Assembly: GCF_000429105.1 (NCBI RefSeq)
Contig: NZ_KE386848.1
Span: 59,064 to 123,063 of the forward strand
DNA length: 64,000 nt
From: Schaalia suimastitidis DSM 15538
GTDB lineage: Bacteria > Actinomycetota > Actinomycetes > Actinomycetales > Actinomycetaceae
Direction of reading: 5' to 3'
Shown: piece by piece, positions 30,716 to 39,266 of the stretch
How positions within the stretch are numbered: the stretch's first letter is position 1
How the letters are laid out: each line of letters opens with the position of its first letter
The notes under the pieces: model-generated
What the model saw: the letters and a program-made list of their open reading frames with translations, nothing else
What the model was told of the DNA's origin: nothing
Databases searched by the model: none
Program-made: the position numbers and the translations under genes

Positions 30716-31612
30716 ATGAGCCATATACCTCCTAGGCGTTTCGGGTCCCTTGCGCCCGCGATGGTGACACCATTTCACCGCGATGGCAGTCTCGATGTTG
30801 ATTCAGCAGTGCGCCTCGCTACGTCCCTTGTTGATGACGGATGCGATGCCATCGTCTTATCAGGGACGACGGGTGAGTCGCCGACAACCCACCAGCCCGA
30901 GAAAAACGACTTAACGAAGGCTGTTGTTGAGGCGGTGGGGGACCGTGCCATGATTATCTGTGGTGCGGGCTCGAATGATACGGCGCATGCTGTGCGCATC
31001 GCACAAGGTGCACAGGAATGTGGTGCTCACGGTTTACTTGTGGTGTCGCCTTACTATAACCGACCCTCGCAAGAAGGGCTGCGGGCTCATGTTCTTGCAA
31101 TTGCCCAGGCAACGGACCTTCCCATTATGCTGTACGACATTCCGGGGCGTACAGGCCTTGCCTTCTCAGATGACACCCTTGATGTATTGGCGCAGCATGA
31201 ACGCATTTGGGCGGTGAAAGATGCGACGGGTAACGTCGAGCAGGGTGTGCAACGTGCTCGACGTACAGGATTGGAATATTACTCGGGCGATGACGGCCTG
31301 AATTATGCGTGGATGACTGGTGGCGCCTCCGGTTTCATCTCCGTCGTTGCTCATGTGGCAGCATCGCACTACAGGCAGATGATTCAACTCCTTGATAATG
31401 ATCAGGTGTGGGAGGCCCGCGAACTGTCTCATCGTCTACGTCCACTGGTGTCGGCCATTATGAGTAGTGGGCAGGGTGCGGTGATGGCCAAGTGGGCGGT
31501 ATATCTTCAAGGTCGCATTGACACGCCAACGGTGCGTCTGCCGTTGGTCCAACCCAGTGACGACGACATTTCTGCCTTGAAACGGGCACTGGAGGCTGCT
31601 GATCTGCTGTAG
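30716..31612 (+). CDS. dapA: 4-hydroxy-tetrahydrodipicolinate synthase
   Basis: Condenses pyruvate with aspartate semialdehyde, the first step to lysine and diaminopimelate. It shares its aspartate semialdehyde precursor with the hom product encoded at the window start. The 298 aa TIM barrel has SGTTGESPT, the catalytic Tyr in VVSPYYNRPSQEG, and the Schiff-base Lys in WAVKDATGN. ATG at 30716 is preferred over 30695 by family length and by the -10 placement. Confidence 0.95.
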   Translation: MSHIPPRRFGSLAPAMVTPFHRDGSLDVDSAVRLATSLVDDGCDAIVLSGTTGESPTTHQPEKNDLTKAVVEAVGDRAMIICGAGSNDTAHAVRIAQGAQECGAHGLLVVSPYYNRPSQEGLRAHVLAIAQATDLPIMLYDIPGRTGLAFSDDTLDVLAQHERIWAVKDATGNVEQGVQRARRTGLEYYSGDDGLNYAWMTGGASGFISVVAHVAASHYRQMIQLLDNDQVWEARELSHRLRPLVSAIMSSGQGAVMAKWAVYLQGRIDTPTVRLPLVQPSDDDISALKRALEAADLL

Positions 31613-31686
31613 CGATGGACCAGGCGGCGCCGTCACTATGGGCCTATTGGTGCTGTAGCGGTGGGCGTGTCAGCGCTCACTAATAA

Positions 31687-31795
31687 CGGACGAAAGAGGT
31701 CCGAAACGGTGGCGTAGCTCTCTTTTTCGCAGACTTTCAAGGGAAGCTGTTTTTGGACCAAAGTAGTCCAAAAACCACCGTCCCTTTTTCGGGAC
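31687..31795 (+). terminator. Three successive hairpins downstream of dapA
   Basis: CGGAC/GTCCG (31687-31703, 7-nt loop), TTTTTGGAC/GTCCAAAAA (31750-31774, perfect 9 bp, U-rich left arm and A-rich right arm) and GTCCC/GGGAC (31780-31795 with a T-rich loop). The middle one can act as an intrinsic terminator for transcription on the minus strand and marks the boundary between dapA and the carnitine cluster. A small RNA is also possible. Confidence 0.5.
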
Positions 31796-31919
31796 TGCTG
31801 TCCTAAGGCTGCTCGGGTGTCGGTGTTTAGAGTTTTTATAGGCATTCGACAGTAATGTCGAGGTCAGGGGCTATTTGAAATTGATGGCTCTCTGTGCCTG
31901 TAGTGCCGTACCTACGGGT

Positions 31920-31984
31920 GGTAAATCAAATATTTACCACTGTTTACTAAAGGGCGAACAAAGAAGCTCGTGTTTTGGTAAACC
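31920..31984 (+). promoter_or_regulatory. Operator-like inverted repeats before the carnitine cluster
   Basis: GGTAAAT-N5-ATTTACC (31920-31938) is a perfect 7-bp inverted repeat. A single GTTTAC follows at 31942-31947 and GGTAAACC at 31977-31984, so four half-sites of a GGTAAA(T/C) type lie within 65 nt, ending 36 nt before the first gene. This looks like a cooperative binding region for a regulator. The regulator is not identified; the TetR at 41.2 kb is one candidate. The remainder of the 408-nt gap holds the hairpins above. Confidence 0.5.
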
Positions 31985-32020
31985 CAAAGCCGTAACCATC
32001 AGTGATGAAAGGTGACCTAC

Positions 32021-33340
32021 GTGTTGAGCTCACTCAGGCAGGAACGAAAAGCTGCTGATCTCAGCCGCCTGCACCGAGTTTTCCTCTTGATTCTGGTGTC
32101 AATGGGAAGCTCGATTATTTACTCCCCAGCATATTTACGCTACGTATTCGACAAACCTCTCGGCGATGCACTTATCGCCGCAGGCATCTCCCAGGCCGAC
32201 ACCGTACAAACCGATATGGGCCTGTTCCTATCCGCCTACGCATGGACCGCGCTGATTTGTTACCTACCATCAGGTATCGTCGCTGACCGTGTGCGTGTAC
32301 GTACCCTCGCGTGGGTAGGCTTCAGCCTGACCGCGCTCCTTACCTGGTACTACGCTGTGTTCCCATCCCGCGAAACCCTCATCGGTATCTTCATCGGCAT
32401 GGGTATCAGCACGATCCTCATATGGTGGGGTATCCGTTTCAAACTGGTCCGACTGATCTCTGAAGAAGATGCCTACTCGCGAAATATCGGTATTTCCTAC
32501 GGTATCTATGGTTTAGCGGGCCTGCTTCTTGGCCTTGTTAACACGTGGATTATCACGCACTTTATTTCCTCTGATATTGCCCCAATGCGCACACTCCTCA
32601 TTGTGCTTGGTGGCGTCATCATGCTCCTCGGTGTGCTCTCCTTCCTCTTTATCCCACGCTTCGAGGGCGAATTCGACAAAGACGCGGGCGCGTTCAACGT
32701 CAAACAGGTGGGCGCCGCACTGGCGAACCCTGTCGTGTGGCTGGCAGCATTGACGCTCTTCTTCGTCTACTTCTTCTACACCGGTGTCACACAAACCACC
32801 GGCTACATGACCGACATTATGGGCGCCTCGATCGGCGTGGTCACCCTCATCAGCGTGATCCGTACATACGGCATTACCCTGCTCTCAGGACCAATCTTTG
32901 GTGCAATCGCAGAAATGGTCGGCTCACCCTCGAAGGTTATTGCCGTTGGCTCTGTGATCGCCGCCATCGGTCTGGGTGCCTTCGTGATCATGCCAGCCAA
33001 TACTGCGTTGGTTATTGTTGCCGCCGGCCTTGCCATCCTCCTTGGCTTTGTCGCCAACGGCGTCTTCGGCATCGTCTCAAGTCAGCTGACAGAGGGTCGC
33101 GTGCCATTGACAATCTTCGGTACGGCAACAGGTTTGCTTTCAGTCATCGGCTTCCTGCCCGACACCTTCTCTTACATCTGGTTCGGACAGATTCGCGATG
33201 CCAATATTGACACCCCGCAGGTGGCCTACACGCAGATCTTCATGATCCTTGCCGGATCGGCAGTGATCGCCACCCTGTGCGCCGTGGCACTGGTGATTTA
33301 CGTAAAGAAATCCAAAGCCGCCACAGCACCTGCTCAGTAA
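32021..33340 (+). CDS. MFS transporter, first gene of the carnitine cluster
   Basis: A 439 aa major facilitator with 12 predicted helices. GIVADRVRVRTLAW after helix 2 corresponds to the MFS loop 2-3 signature. Given its position ahead of caiABC it probably imports carnitine, crotonobetaine or gamma-butyrobetaine, or exports the product, in place of the BCCT antiporter CaiT; this is an inference from context. GTG at 32021 is taken because GAAAGGTGA lies 6-7 nt upstream; GTG at 32012 is the alternative. Confidence 0.8.
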   Translation: MLSSLRQERKAADLSRLHRVFLLILVSMGSSIIYSPAYLRYVFDKPLGDALIAAGISQADTVQTDMGLFLSAYAWTALICYLPSGIVADRVRVRTLAWVGFSLTALLTWYYAVFPSRETLIGIFIGMGISTILIWWGIRFKLVRLISEEDAYSRNIGISYGIYGLAGLLLGLVNTWIITHFISSDIAPMRTLLIVLGGVIMLLGVLSFLFIPRFEGEFDKDAGAFNVKQVGAALANPVVWLAALTLFFVYFFYTGVTQTTGYMTDIMGASIGVVTLISVIRTYGITLLSGPIFGAIAEMVGSPSKVIAVGSVIAAIGLGAFVIMPANTALVIVAAGLAILLGFVANGVFGIVSSQLTEGRVPLTIFGTATGLLSVIGFLPDTFSYIWFGQIRDANIDTPQVAYTQIFMILAGSAVIATLCAVALVIYVKKSKAATAPAQ

Positions 33341-33362
33341 CAATCACACGAGGTAGTGCACG

Positions 33363-34349
33363 ATGAGTCATAAACTAGATGTGCCCCATATGTGGAAAGA
33401 GCAAATGGGGCAGGTTGTTGCCAAACAGAACGAACTTGCCGCTGACGCCTACTCCACCGATCAAAGTATCGAAGAGCTCCGACAGGCCTACCGGACTGAA
33501 CGTCGCTTCTGGAATGAAGGCGGGCCCGACGTGGCGTGGACGCGCGATGTCACCGTGCCCACGCGACATGGGCAAGTGCGTGTGAGGCACTACCGCGACC
33601 ACACTGATCGTGCACTACCGTGGATTGTGTATCTGCACGGCGGCGGATGGATGATCGGCGATGTCGACACCCATGACCGTATTACTCGCACACTGTGCCA
33701 CCTCACAGGCGCTGCAGTCCTCAGCATCGACTACACCCTCGCACCAGAAGCGAAATTTCCGCACCAAATTGAACAATGCTGTGACGTCGTCACCTATGTG
33801 CACGCTCACGCCGACCAATGGGGTCTGAATGCGGAGGATTTCAGTTTCGCAGGCGACTCTGCTGGTGCGAATATGGCCTGCGCGCTTGCATTGAAGCTGC
33901 GTGACGAGGCGGAGCTACCACCAGCGCGCACGATGCTGCTGTTCTACGGTGCTTACGGATTAAAAGACTCCGTCACGCAGCGTCTGCTTGGAGGAAGCTG
34001 GGATGGTTTGACCAAGGAGGACTACGCCTCGTACCTGGAGGCCTACCTCAGGACAAGCGAAGATGTGGATCACCCACTCTTTAACGTCCTCGCCAATGAT
34101 TTCAGTGTCGGTATCGGTCCCTGTTTCATCGTTGGCGCTGATCTTGATCCGCTGTATGACGATTCGCGTGCACTGGCACAAATCCTGTCGATGGCTGACG
34201 TGCCCAATGTGTTGCGTACTTTTAGTGGCGTACTCCACGGATTCCTTCACCATTCAAAGATGCTGGATGACTCAATGGCGGCGCTACAGGAAGCAGCCAC
34301 CTATTTCGAGACGCACAACCCACTCATGCCCGCCCGCATAACCGATTAG
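33363..34349 (+). CDS. Alpha/beta hydrolase, hormone-sensitive lipase type esterase
   Basis: A 328 aa esterase. The oxyanion-hole motif HGGGW is followed by [13 protein letters not shown], the nucleophile elbow GDSAGAN, an acid in ADLDPLYDD and the catalytic His in GVLHGF, so the triad is complete. It lies 22 nt after the transporter and 11 nt before caiA. It could deacylate an acyl-carnitine or hydrolyse a CoA thioester, neither of which can be decided from sequence. E. coli cai operons have no such gene. Confidence 0.85.
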   Translation: MSHKLDVPHMWKEQMGQVVAKQNELAADAYSTDQSIEELRQAYRTERRFWNEGGPDVAWTRDVTVPTRHGQVRVRHYRDHTDRALPWIVYLHGGGWMIGDVDTHDRITRTLCHLTGAAVLSIDYTLAPEAKFPHQIEQCCDVVTYVHAHADQWGLNAEDFSFAGDSAGANMACALALKLRDEAELPPARTMLLFYGAYGLKDSVTQRLLGGSWDGLTKEDYASYLEAYLRTSEDVDHPLFNVLANDFSVGIGPCFIVGADLDPLYDDSRALAQILSMADVPNVLRTFSGVLHGFLHHSKMLDDSMAALQEAATYFETHNPLMPARITD

Positions 34350-34360
34350 GACGTACAACA

Positions 34361-35494
34361 ATGGAATTCTCACTTAATGAAGACCAGCAACTCATGGTCG
34401 ATGCTTTCACAGAATTGATGCGCTCACGGGCGTGGGAAAAATATTTCCACGAGTGCGACGAAAAGCATGAGTACCCCATTGAATGGACTCAAGCAATCTG
34501 TGAACTGGGTTTTGACCGCATCCTTTTGCCTGAAGAATACGACGGACTTGGTGCCGACTGGGTGACCTTGACCGCCGCCTACGAGACACTGGGTAAAGAA
34601 GGAGGGCCAACCTATGTGCTTTACCAACTGCCTTGCTGGGATACGGTGATCCGTGAAGGCAGTGATGAGCAGAAAGAAAAGATCCTGGCCTTTGTTGGCA
34701 GCGGCCAACAGATGCTCAACTACGCGATGACGGAACCCTCCGCAGGCTCCTCGTGGGACGACATGCGCACCACATATACGCGTAAGGACGGCAAGGTTTA
34801 CCTCAACGGCCACAAAACCTTCATTACCTCCTCCCTTCACGTGCCGTACCTGGTAGTTATGGCTCGCGACAGCGACAATATGGACACCTACACTGAGTGG
34901 TTTGTCGATATGAGCCTGCCAGGTATCACCAAAGAGCCGCTCAACAAACTTGGCCTGCGCATGGACTCGTGTTGCGACATTTACTTCGACAATGTTGAAC
35001 TCGAAGAAAAAGACCTCTTTGGAACTGAAGGCAACGGATTCCGCCGAGGCGTCGCCGACTTCGACCTTGAACGTTTCCTTGTCGCGCTGACGAACTACGG
35101 GCAGGCTTACTGCGCGTTCGAGGACGCCGCAAAATACGCTAACCAGCGTGTACAAGGTGGGCAGGCAATTGCTCGCCACCAGTTGATCCAGCTGAAATTT
35201 GCGGAAATGAAGATCCGCCTGACCAATATGCGCAATATGCTCTACGAAATCGCGTGGAAACATGACAATGGTTTGCTTTCGCGTGGCGACTGCTCAATGG
35301 CAAAGTACTACTGCGCACACGCCGCCTTTGACGTAGTTGACGACGCGCTGCAGGTACTGGCTGGTGTTGGTATCACCGGTGAACACCGTGTCCAACGCTT
35401 CTTCCGTGACCTGCGCGTGGACCGTATCTCGGGCGGCACCGACGAAATGATGATCCTCGCAGCGGGTCGCTCGGCCCTATATGACTACCGCTAA
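34361..35494 (+). CDS. caiA: Crotonobetainyl-CoA reductase
   Basis: An acyl-CoA dehydrogenase-family flavoprotein that reduces crotonobetainyl-CoA to gamma-butyrobetainyl-CoA. The 377 aa sequence follows E. coli CaiA almost throughout, including the starts of conserved blocks [63 protein letters not shown] and [12 protein letters not shown]. The electrons are expected to come from FixABCX encoded downstream. ATG at 34361, with ACGTACAAC and a weak ribosome site upstream. Confidence 0.95.
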   Translation: MEFSLNEDQQLMVDAFTELMRSRAWEKYFHECDEKHEYPIEWTQAICELGFDRILLPEEYDGLGADWVTLTAAYETLGKEGGPTYVLYQLPCWDTVIREGSDEQKEKILAFVGSGQQMLNYAMTEPSAGSSWDDMRTTYTRKDGKVYLNGHKTFITSSLHVPYLVVMARDSDNMDTYTEWFVDMSLPGITKEPLNKLGLRMDSCCDIYFDNVELEEKDLFGTEGNGFRRGVADFDLERFLVALTNYGQAYCAFEDAAKYANQRVQGGQAIARHQLIQLKFAEMKIRLTNMRNMLYEIAWKHDNGLLSRGDCSMAKYYCAHAAFDVVDDALQVLAGVGITGEHRVQRFFRDLRVDRISGGTDEMMILAAGRSALYDYR

Positions 35495-35522
35495 TGCCAC
35501 CGAGGACGAAAGGAGAACTCCC

Positions 35523-36734
35523 GTGGCACTCCCAACCCAAAAGCCATCATTTGGTGTCCTTGACGGCGTGAAAGTCGTCTATTCTGCTGTCGAAATTGCC
35601 GCCCCCACTGCGGCCGCCATCATGGGTGAATGGGGCGCAGATGTGACCTGGATTGAAAATATCTGGACTGGCGACTCCATGCGAGATACCACCTGGGTCA
35701 AAGAAATGGAGCGCCGCAATATGCGGTCCATTTCGATGAATCCCTTCACCGATGACGGCAAAGAAGCGTTGCGCGCCATCGTCAAAGACGCCGATATTTT
35801 CATCGAATCATCTAAAGGGCCCATGTATGCGCGCAAAGGCATTACTGATGAGTTCCTCTGGGAAATCAACCCGAAACTCGTCATTGTGCATGTGTCAGGC
35901 TTTGGGCAGTGGGGCGACGACACCCAGGTCAATTCCGCAGCCTACGACCTTACGGTTGCCGCATACGCCGGTATTGTCGCCCAAAACGGCACTGTTGATC
36001 AGCCGATGAATATCTCCCCCTACCTGGGTGACTACATTAACTCCTTGATGATTATTTCCTCATCCCTTGCCGCACTACATCGTGTGGCAATCACCGGGGA
36101 AGGGGAAAGTATTGACCTCGCAATGTATGAAACCCTGCTGCGGGTCGGCACCTACTACATGATGGACTATATGAACGCAGGGATCACCTACCCGCGTCCT
36201 GGTGCCCGCCATCAAAACCTGTGCGGCATTGGCATCTACGAATGTCGCGACGGATATATTGGCCTGTGCCTGTACGGCGTGCCTCAAAACAAGTATCTGC
36301 TGGAAACCATTGGCCTGGGAGACCTGTGGGGTACCGACGAATACCCCGAGGACACCTCCGCCCTGTGGCTATCAGGCCCCAAGGCCGACCTGATCCAAGA
36401 CACCCTAGAGGCATACCTGAAAACCCAATCCAAATACGATGTACAGGCCGACTTTGTTGCCCACCGCATCGCTGCCCAAGTTGTCAATGAATTCGGCGAT
36501 ATCCTCGACGCTGAGCATGTCAAAGCCCGCGAATGCTTCATCGAATGGGAAAACGCCGCAGGTCAAACGGTGAAAGGTTTGAATACCTTCCCCAAATTTG
36601 CGCGCAATCCTGGGGCCTTTTGGCGGCCAATGCCGGCCCTTGGCGAAGACACCCGCGACGTTTTGCGCCGCGCAGGACTAAGTGACGAGGCCATTGACGC
36701 ACTTATCGCCTCAGGCACCGTTAAGACGAACTAG
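35523..36734 (+). CDS. caiB: L-carnitine/gamma-butyrobetaine CoA-transferase
   Basis: A class III CoA transferase moving CoA from gamma-butyrobetainyl-CoA to carnitine or crotonobetaine. The 403 aa length matches E. coli CaiB (405). Conserved blocks include EIAAPTAAAIMGEWGADV, GPMYARKGITDEFLW, NPKLVIVHVSGFGQWG and YLGDYINSL, whose Asp aligns with the catalytic Asp169. The frame is open from 35481, overlapping caiA, but GTG at 35523 has AAGGAGAA 7 nt upstream and gives the family N-terminus. Confidence 0.95.
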   Translation: MALPTQKPSFGVLDGVKVVYSAVEIAAPTAAAIMGEWGADVTWIENIWTGDSMRDTTWVKEMERRNMRSISMNPFTDDGKEALRAIVKDADIFIESSKGPMYARKGITDEFLWEINPKLVIVHVSGFGQWGDDTQVNSAAYDLTVAAYAGIVAQNGTVDQPMNISPYLGDYINSLMIISSSLAALHRVAITGEGESIDLAMYETLLRVGTYYMMDYMNAGITYPRPGARHQNLCGIGIYECRDGYIGLCLYGVPQNKYLLETIGLGDLWGTDEYPEDTSALWLSGPKADLIQDTLEAYLKTQSKYDVQADFVAHRIAAQVVNEFGDILDAEHVKARECFIEWENAAGQTVKGLNTFPKFARNPGAFWRPMPALGEDTRDVLRRAGLSDEAIDALIASGTVKTN

Positions 36735-36749
36735 GAGGACGACACCGCA

Positions 36750-38300
36750 ATGACCGGCATGGGATTAGTGGATAAGGCGACCACAGTGGGCGCCCTGTGG
36801 GACGCATTGGTACGCCAACGTCCCCACCACGAGTTCCTCGTCCACGAAGACTGCGACAGTGCAGTCGTGCGCCGGTACACCTACGCTGAATTCGACGATG
36901 AGGTCACGCGTTGCATCCATGCCTTGCGTGCTCGCGGGATCGGTGCGTCCGATCAAGTGGTCCTTTATCTGGGCAACTGTGTAGAGTTCATTACCTGCTT
37001 TGTCGCATTGGCAAAAATGGGAGCAGTGGTGGTGCCCGTCGAGGCACAGGCACCACCACTGGAACTCGCACGCATCATGCAGCTATGCAACCCGCGTGCG
37101 CTCATCCTGCACGCCCACCTCATCGACAATGTTCTGCGCGAAACGTCCACGATCCCTGATGAAGTCATTGTCATTGGGGACAGTGGGAAACGGTGGCCTG
37201 AACTTGCCGCACTGATGAAGGCACAGCCGGTGACCCTGGGGGAGTTGCCCGACGTCGACGAATACGACGTTGTGGAAATCCTCTACACCTCGGGGACAAC
37301 ATCGGCCCCTAAAGGTGTGATGATTACCCACGCGAATATCCTCTTTTCAGGGCGTTTCGTGAACTGGGAACTGGATATGAACGCCTCTGACCGTTACCTC
37401 ACCACGATGGTTGCGGCCCGTGTGAATTTCCAGCTCTCGGCGCTGGCTCCGGTCCTCACCTCCGCCTCGACACTGATCCTCGTGAGCTCCTACAGCGCGC
37501 GACGCTTCTGGTCGCAGGTGCGTCACCACCGCGCCACCTTGGTCCAGGGGATGGCAATGATCGTCACTACCCTCCTGCGCCAACCACCCCATGCGGACGA
37601 ACAGGATCACTGCGTACGAAATATGCACTACTTCCTGCCCCTCGGTACGCAGGACAAGGAGCGTTTTGAAGCGCGATACGGTGTACGCCTGCTCAATAAC
37701 TACGGATCAACGGAAACGCTGGTGGGCGTGATTACCGACCAGGCCGATGGTGAACGCCGTTGGCCATCGATCGGGCGCATTGGTCCTGGCTACGATCTGC
37801 GCATCGTAGGTGAGGAGGGGCATGTCCTAGGCGATGACGAGATCGGTGAATTACATATCCGCGGCGTTGCAGGCCTGTCACTGATGAAAGGCTACTTTAA
37901 TGACCCTGAAAGCACCCGTGAGGTGCTTGACGGTGACGGGTGGTACAACACCCATGACTATGCCTATACCAGCCACGGATGGGTGTATTTCGTTGACCGA
38001 CGTACTGACCTCATTAAACGCAACGGCGAATCAATATCGTCAGCTGAAGTGGAAGATATCCTCACGTCGATGCCCGGTATTGCCGAGGCCGCCGTCGTTG
38101 GCGTCGACGACGACGTACGTGGACAAGCAGTGCGCGCCTACATTGTGCGAGACACCGCGGCGCTGAGTAGCCAGGAAATTATCGCCTACTGCGCGCGGCG
38201 CCTCGCCTCGTACAAAGTCCCCACCCAGGTGCGTTTCATTGACGCATTACCCAGAGGCAACTACGGAAAAGTAAAGAAAAACCTGCTCACGCAGATGTGA
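36750..38300 (+). CDS. caiC: Crotonobetaine/carnitine-CoA ligase
   Basis: An ATP-dependent ligase forming carnitinyl-, crotonobetainyl- or butyrobetainyl-CoA and so priming the CaiB cycle. The 516 aa adenylate-forming enzyme has the P-loop YTSGTTSAPKGVMITH, NNYGSTET, RRTDLIKRNGESISSAEVE and the catalytic lysine near the end (PRGNYGKVKKN). AGGAGG is 12 nt before ATG at 36750. Confidence 0.93.
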   Translation: MTGMGLVDKATTVGALWDALVRQRPHHEFLVHEDCDSAVVRRYTYAEFDDEVTRCIHALRARGIGASDQVVLYLGNCVEFITCFVALAKMGAVVVPVEAQAPPLELARIMQLCNPRALILHAHLIDNVLRETSTIPDEVIVIGDSGKRWPELAALMKAQPVTLGELPDVDEYDVVEILYTSGTTSAPKGVMITHANILFSGRFVNWELDMNASDRYLTTMVAARVNFQLSALAPVLTSASTLILVSSYSARRFWSQVRHHRATLVQGMAMIVTTLLRQPPHADEQDHCVRNMHYFLPLGTQDKERFEARYGVRLLNNYGSTETLVGVITDQADGERRWPSIGRIGPGYDLRIVGEEGHVLGDDEIGELHIRGVAGLSLMKGYFNDPESTREVLDGDGWYNTHDYAYTSHGWVYFVDRRTDLIKRNGESISSAEVEDILTSMPGIAEAAVVGVDDDVRGQAVRAYIVRDTAALSSQEIIAYCARRLASYKVPTQVRFIDALPRGNYGKVKKNLLTQM

Positions 38301-38312
38301 AAGGAGTACATC

Positions 38313-39188
38313 ATGACAATCAATACCGACATGGTCGGACAAACCTTCGGACCCTTTGTTCGCGACTACACATTCCGCGACCTTGAACTCTTCGCCTTGG
38401 GGTGCGGATGTGGGATCGATGGCAAAGATGGCCTTGAATACCTCAATGAAAAAGACGAACGTGACCCGCGGCTTAAAGTGCTGCCCATGTTTGGCGCAAT
38501 GCTCATCGTCGACTCGGAAGTGACCCGCACAATCGACTACGGCTACAACTACGCAGGTTCACTCCACTGGGGCTTCGATATTCGCTTCCACAAACCCATC
38601 ACCAAGATGAGTGACCACCTTGAAACCATGGTGCGCCTAGAAGGACTCTACGACCGCGGGGAAGGTAGGGGTCTGCTGGCGCAGCATATCGGCGACACCT
38701 ACGATTCGGACGGCAATCTGCTTTTTACCAATGAGTCGTGGGACTGCTTGATATATGACGGTGGTTGGGGCGGTCCGACGCCGCCAAAAGACATCGTGGA
38801 GATGCCTGAGCGCGCCGCTGACGTGGAAGTTACCGAAACGATCCCGGAAAATCAGGCACTGATTTACCGTCTTTCCGGCGACTATCATCCTCAGCATATT
38901 GACTGGGATTACGCGGCTGAAAACGGGGAACCCAGGCCAATACTTCACGCTATTTCCTACGCAGGTGTGGTGATGCGCCACGCTATCAATGCCTTCGTTC
39001 CTGGAGAACCTGAACGTATTACTCGTTTTAAGACACGTATCACCTCACCTGTGCACCCCGGTAGCACGCTGACCACACGGCTGTGGAAGGTCGCAGACGG
39101 TGAATTGCGTTTTGCCCTTGTCGATGTTGATGCCGACGAGACAGGCGCTAAACCCCATCTGAACTGGGGCATCATCGAATACCGATAG
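38313..39188 (+). CDS. MaoC-like hotdog hydratase, probable functional replacement of CaiD
   Basis: A 291 aa double-hotdog protein. The hydratase-2 motif YRLSGDYHPQHIDWDYA carries the catalytic Asp and His of (R)-specific enoyl-CoA hydratases; the C-terminal half (FKTRITSPVHPGSTLTTRLW) is also typical. It sits where E. coli has caiD, a crotonase-fold hydratase, and no crotonase is encoded in the cluster. Its likely reaction is reversible hydration of crotonobetainyl-CoA to carnitinyl-CoA. ATG at 38313 has AAAGGAG upstream and follows caiC by 12 nt. The substrate is inferred from context only. Confidence 0.85.
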   Translation: MTINTDMVGQTFGPFVRDYTFRDLELFALGCGCGIDGKDGLEYLNEKDERDPRLKVLPMFGAMLIVDSEVTRTIDYGYNYAGSLHWGFDIRFHKPITKMSDHLETMVRLEGLYDRGEGRGLLAQHIGDTYDSDGNLLFTNESWDCLIYDGGWGGPTPPKDIVEMPERAADVEVTETIPENQALIYRLSGDYHPQHIDWDYAAENGEPRPILHAISYAGVVMRHAINAFVPGEPERITRFKTRITSPVHPGSTLTTRLWKVADGELRFALVDVDADETGAKPHLNWGIIEYR

Positions 39189-39266
39189 AAGGTTGCGGTG
39201 GCGACATCCTCATTGTCGCCACCGACAACTCCCAGTGCACCAGAGCAACGACGAAAGGATAGTGGC

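Noticed and set aside
34424-35263. 279-codon open frame on the minus strand inside caiA
   Set aside because: Antisense to a confidently identified gene, without motif or ribosome site.
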